From contig JBDHKD010000127.1 in the NCBI GenBank assembly GCA_039586575.1, positions 1-8,968 on the forward strand: a stretch of DNA of 8,968 nt, written 5' to 3'. Positions 5,601-8,968 of the stretch are shown here, piece after piece (the stretch's first letter is position 1; each line of letters begins with the position of its first letter). The notes below the pieces were generated by a model. The model made no database searches. It was not told where the DNA came from and worked only from the letters and a program-made list of their open reading frames with translations. The position numbers and the translations under genes are program-made. This DNA comes from G020344215 sp039586575. Its GTDB lineage: Bacteria; Gemmatimonadota; Gemmatimonadetes; Palauibacterales; KS3-K002.

Positions 5601-7061
5601 ATGAAGACATCAGCGATCCTAATGACCGCGTTAGCAGGTTTGCTCTGCGTCCACTGCGCACCGGACTCGCGTCGGGCTCCGGACTATTCCTCCGTGAGCC
5701 GTGTCGACTCCGGCACACCTGTAGCCGTGATGTTCACCAGCTACAGTACGACGCTGCTGGCCGATGGGAGCGATTGGACGGAGTTGAGGATCGCCGTAAC
5801 GGACAGTCTGGGCAGAGAGATCACCTCGGCCAGCGATTCGATTCGCGTCTATGTGAGCGGCGATGGAACGATCACCACGCCGGATGGCCAGACTCTGTCC
5901 GTGCTGACCGATACGGCGGGCATAGAGTACACGCCGGCGCAGCTGGTGGATGGAGTACTTGCGCTGGCCTTCAGAGCGGGAACGTCGCCCGACCGGGTGA
6001 AGGTCGAAGCCCGTTCGGGCACGCTCTTCCCGGGGTCGCACGAGCTGCACACCATTCCCGCCGATGTCCGACTGATAACACCCACGGCGGAACAGCTTCC
6101 TCCCACGACCAAAGCGATCGACCGGATGATCGGCGCCGATATCTCCTTCCTGCCGCAGATCGAGAACCGGGCAGGGTGGTTCGCCAGAGGGGAAGGGAAG
6201 TTCTTCGAAGATGGACAGGAAGTCGATGCGATCGAGCTGCTCAGGAATCACGGCTTCAACTACATACGACTGAGGATCTTCGTCAATCCGGAGAACGAGG
6301 AAGGCTATTCGCCCGGGGAGGGATTCTGCGGGTTGGACTCGACGCTCAGCATGGCCAGGAGGATCAAAGACGCCGGTATGGGGTTCCTGCTCGATTTCCA
6401 CTACAGCGACTACTGGGCGGACCCGCAGCAGCAGAACAAGCCCCTGGCCTGGGTCGACCTCGACTACGAGGCCTTGAAGGACGCGATGAGGAGTTACACG
6501 ACGGCGGTGCTGAGAGCGATGGAAGGTCAGGGGACCTTGCCCGACATGGTGCAGATCGGGAACGAGGTCAATCACGGGCTCCTGTGGCCGGACGGCCATA
6601 TCGGCAATCTGGACCAGCTGGCCGGCCTCCTTCAGGCGGGTGTGGAAGGGACCGCAGCCGTCGATCCCGAGCTGCCGGTGATGATGCAGATCGCGCTAGG
6701 TGGTCAAAACGACGAGGCGCGGTTCTGGTTGGACAACATGATCGCCAGGGGAGTTGAGTTCGACATCATCGGCATCTCCTACTATCCACGTTGGCACGGA
6801 ACGCTCGAGGACCTTTACGGCAACCTGCATGACCTGGTCGACCGTTACAATAAGCCGGTCAACGTCGTCGAGTACTCCGATTTCAAGCGCGAGGTTCACG
6901 ACATCGTGTTCAACCTTCCTGACGATATGGGTAAGGGAACGGCGATCTGGGAACCCCTCGGGTGGAGAAGCGGATTGTTTGACCGGGAGGGTAACGCTAC
7001 TGACCGCATTCAGGTCTATGATGAGCTCAACGCGCAGTACATTCAGGCACCCAATCAATAA
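5601..7061 (+). CDS. GH53 arabinogalactan endo-beta-1,4-galactanase with N-terminal Ig-like domain
   Basis: This 486-residue exported enzyme would hydrolyse internal beta-1,4-galactosyl bonds in galactan or type I arabinogalactan, the side chains of plant pectin. It starts with a hydrophobic signal containing Cys16 and Cys19, so a lipoprotein is plausible though neither lipobox is ideal. Residues about 40-150 look like a bacterial Ig-like domain of the invasin type (STTLLADGSDWTELRIAVTDSLG, given here only as a pattern of strands around LADGS and VTDSLG). The GH53 barrel follows: GADISFLPQIE (178 on), YIRLRIFVNP, LLDFHYSDYWADP, QIGNEVNHGLLWP with acid/base Glu322, DIIGISYYPRWHG, and VVEYSD with nucleophile Glu424. 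All core family motifs are intact and the domain is full length. Many relatives read VVET after the last strand, so the Tyr-Ser is a variation. The galactanase lies 12 bases upstream of the kinase gene, suggesting an operon. Confidence 0.93.
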   Translation: MKTSAILMTALAGLLCVHCAPDSRRAPDYSSVSRVDSGTPVAVMFTSYSTTLLADGSDWTELRIAVTDSLGREITSASDSIRVYVSGDGTITTPDGQTLSVLTDTAGIEYTPAQLVDGVLALAFRAGTSPDRVKVEARSGTLFPGSHELHTIPADVRLITPTAEQLPPTTKAIDRMIGADISFLPQIENRAGWFARGEGKFFEDGQEVDAIELLRNHGFNYIRLRIFVNPENEEGYSPGEGFCGLDSTLSMARRIKDAGMGFLLDFHYSDYWADPQQQNKPLAWVDLDYEALKDAMRSYTTAVLRAMEGQGTLPDMVQIGNEVNHGLLWPDGHIGNLDQLAGLLQAGVEGTAAVDPELPVMMQIALGGQNDEARFWLDNMIARGVEFDIIGISYYPRWHGTLEDLYGNLHDLVDRYNKPVNVVEYSDFKREVHDIVFNLPDDMGKGTAIWEPLGWRSGLFDREGNATDRIQVYDELNAQYIQAPNQ

Positions 7062-7073
7062 CAGCGCACGCCG

Positions 7074-8968
7074 ATGAACGACCAGTTGGAGCGCCTCAGA
7101 ACCACCCTCTCCGCCCGCTACACTATCGAGCAAGAGCTCGGCAGCGGCGGGATGGCGACGGTGTACCTGGCTTATGATCTCAAGCACGAGCGGCAAGTAG
7201 CCATCAAAGCGCTGCGGCCCGAGCTGACTGCCGCCCTGGGCGCCGAGCGCTTCCTGCGCGAGATCAAGATCACGGCCAACCTCAATCACCCGCACATATT
7301 GCCGCTCTTGGACTCCGGCGAAGCCGACGGCGTCCTGTTCTATGTGATGCCGTACGTCGAGGGTGAGTCGCTGCGTGATCGGTTGGATCGAGAGAGGCGG
7401 CTACCGATCACTGATGCGCTCAACCTGGCGATCGAGGTCGCCGACGCGCTCGGCTCGGCGCACCGGCAGGACGTCATTCACAGGGATATCAAGCCCGAGA
7501 ACATCCTGCTGCGCGAGGGCCATGCGGCCGTGGCCGATTTCGGGATCGCGCTGGCGGTGACGGCGTCCTTCGAAGAGCGCTTGACCGAGACGGGCCTGTC
7601 GCCCGGTTCACCGTCGTACATGAGCCCGGAACAGATCGACGGGAAGGCCGACGACCCGCGCTCGGACATCTACGGGTTGGGTGTGGTGCTTTTCGAGATG
7701 GTGACGGGTCGGCCGCCGTTCGAGGGCCTGACTCCCATCGCTGTGGCCGTCGAGCACCAGACGACACCCGCACCCGATCCGCGGGGGATCAACGCAGAAA
7801 TTCCCGACGATGTCGCTCAGCTGATCCTGAAATGCCTCGCCAAGGACAGGGACGAGAGATACCAGAATGCCAACGACCTGCTCGCCGAGCTCGAGCGCCT
7901 GAAGCATCAGATCGCAGGAGCGGCCGGCGCGTTCAACCTGCGGTGGCTCGCGAGCCGTCTACGTCGTCCCGTGGTGGCCATCCCGACGGCGCTCGCCGTT
8001 CTCGCGCTGGCTTGGTTTTCCTTCTGGTTTCTCCAGCGCCGGGCGGAGGTGCGCTGGGCCGGGGAGGTGGCTCTTCCCGAGATCGAGCGGCTCATAGGGG
8101 AGAACGACGTGTGGCGCAACCTGGTGGCGCCCTACCGACTCGCCGAACAGGCCGAAGCCATCCTCGGGGACGACCCCAGGCTGGCGGAGCTGTTTTCCCA
8201 GGTCTCGCTGGAGATCGACGTCCTGACGGAGCCGCCCGGCGCCGGGGTCTACATGAAGGAGTACGGGGACCGCGACGGCGGGTGGAGCTACCTGGGGATC
8301 ACGCCGCTGGAGGAGGTCCGGGTACCGATCGGGATCTTCCGCTGGAAGATCGAGAAGGAGGGGTACGAGACCGTCCTGGCGGCGGCGTCCACCTGGAACG
8401 TTGGAGGTGGGGACGGCATCCTCTCCCCCTACGATCTGGTCCGCACGCTCGACGAGGAGGGGAGCACCCCGCCGGGGATGGTGCGGGTGCAAGCGACGGA
8501 GACCCCCGTCGGGACCGTGGGTGACTTCTTCATCGGTCGTCACGAGGTCACCAACCAGCAATACAAGGCGTTCGTCGACGCCGGTGGCTACAGGAACCGG
8601 GAGTACTGGAAGCATCCCTTCGTGACGGACGGGCGGCAGCTCACCTGGGACGAGGCGATGAGCGTGTTCGTGGACGCGTCGGACCAGCCCGGTCCCTCGA
8701 CCTGGCTGGGGGGAGACTATCCGCCGGGCCAGGGCGAGCATCCGGTCTCGGGGGTGAGCTGGTACGAGGCGGCGGCGTATGCCGAGTACGCCGGGATGAG
8801 CTTGCCGACCGATGTCCACTGGAATGTGGCGCGCGGCGCCTTCACCCCGATGATTCAGTGGCCACAGCTCGGAGGGTTCGGCGTCTTGGCTCCCTTCAGC
8901 AACTTCGGGGGCCAGGGGCCCGTGCCGGTGGGGAGCCTCGAGGGGTTCACCGCCTACGGGGCCTACGA
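7074..8968 (+). CDS. Transmembrane Ser/Thr protein kinase with PEGA-like and SUMF1/FGE-like outer domains; C-terminus cut by window edge
   Basis: The 631 visible residues begin with a complete Hanks-type kinase: Gly-rich loop GSGGMATV (23-30), VAIK Lys45, alpha-C Glu63, HRDIKPEN with Asp138 and Asn143, DFG Asp155, and a MSPE variant of APE. All catalytic residues are present, so it should be active in the cytoplasm. A single transmembrane helix follows at about 300-320 (VVAIPTALAVLALAWFSFWF). Outside the membrane come a helical segment, a PEGA-like stretch (379-433: TEPPGAGVYM, LGITPLEEVRVPIG, KEGYE), and from about 469 a SUMF1/formylglycine-generating-like domain (FFIGRHEVTNQQYKAFVDAGG, HPVSGVSWYEAAAYAEYAG, LPTDVHWNVARG are its landmark blocks). 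The end of that domain, including the usual GNVxEW block, lies beyond the window. It matches the known bifunctional kinase/FGE family class; whether the SUMF1 part is enzymatic or only binds ligand cannot be told. The ATG at 7074 lacks a clear Shine-Dalgarno and may rely on coupling to the galactanase gene. Confidence 0.93.
   Translation, partial: MNDQLERLRTTLSARYTIEQELGSGGMATVYLAYDLKHERQVAIKALRPELTAALGAERFLREIKITANLNHPHILPLLDSGEADGVLFYVMPYVEGESLRDRLDRERRLPITDALNLAIEVADALGSAHRQDVIHRDIKPENILLREGHAAVADFGIALAVTASFEERLTETGLSPGSPSYMSPEQIDGKADDPRSDIYGLGVVLFEMVTGRPPFEGLTPIAVAVEHQTTPAPDPRGINAEIPDDVAQLILKCLAKDRDERYQNANDLLAELERLKHQIAGAAGAFNLRWLASRLRRPVVAIPTALAVLALAWFSFWFLQRRAEVRWAGEVALPEIERLIGENDVWRNLVAPYRLAEQAEAILGDDPRLAELFSQVSLEIDVLTEPPGAGVYMKEYGDRDGGWSYLGITPLEEVRVPIGIFRWKIEKEGYETVLAAASTWNVGGGDGILSPYDLVRTLDEEGSTPPGMVRVQATETPVGTVGDFFIGRHEVTNQQYKAFVDAGGYRNREYWKHPFVTDGRQLTWDEAMSVFVDASDQPGPSTWLGGDYPPGQGEHPVSGVSWYEAAAYAEYAGMSLPTDVHWNVARGAFTPMIQWPQLGGFGVLAPFSNFGGQGPVPVGSLEGFTAYGAY

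Noticed and set aside
5631..6599. A 322-codon open frame antisense to the galactanase gene
   Set aside because: It lies opposite a gene with complete GH53 motifs, has no recognisable domain or signal, and is Arg/Gly/His-rich as expected from the shadow frame of a GC-rich gene.
7959..8819. A 286-codon open frame antisense to the kinase's outer region
   Set aside because: The plus frame carries PEGA and SUMF1 motifs throughout; the antisense frame is low-complexity Arg/Pro/His-rich and matches nothing I know.

Overview
This is a GC-rich bacterial chromosomal window with six protein-coding genes, two of them cut by the window edges. I see no rRNA, tRNA, CRISPR array, transposase or phage gene. 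The long kinase with a PEGA-like segment and a SUMF1 domain, and the membrane-tethered BTAD/TPR regulator, are styles typical of Gemmatimonadota, and the N-terminal wording of the kinase (SARYTIEQELGSGGMATVYLA) resembles the many kinases of that phylum. The assignment is an inference from gene style; an acidobacterium or another soil or marine lineage is not excluded.

Layout. Positions 1-1064 (minus) hold nearly all of a secreted S41-family peptidase whose C-terminus runs off the left edge. A 113-base divergent spacer separates it from a large plus-strand gene (1178-3745) encoding an N-terminal winged-helix plus BTAD regulator, one transmembrane helix, a TolB/FlgO-like segment and a TPR region. 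That gene converges, across a strong 11-bp hairpin, on a minus-strand DUF4097-type lipoprotein gene (3792-4604). A 220-base spacer with a perfect 13-bp palindrome follows. Then comes a minus-strand lipoprotein of unknown function (4825-5418) that carries an exact in-frame 18-bp tandem duplication. A 182-base divergent spacer leads to a plus-strand pair: a GH53 endo-beta-1,4-galactanase with an N-terminal Ig-like domain (5601-7061) and, 12 bases later, a transmembrane Hanks-type Ser/Thr kinase with PEGA-like and SUMF1/FGE-like outer domains (7074 to beyond the right edge).

How the genes may work together. Four of the six products carry N-terminal export signals, and the other two are membrane-tethered proteins with a cytoplasmic N-terminal signalling domain and a large outer domain. 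The window is therefore mostly about the cell envelope and sensing. The most suggestive unit is the tightly spaced galactanase/kinase pair, which could couple breakdown of beta-1,4-galactan (pectin side chains) to signalling. That coupling is inferred from spacing only. Nothing here is an obviously new defence or mobile system; the points of interest are domain architectures, gene pairing and a few non-coding palindromes.
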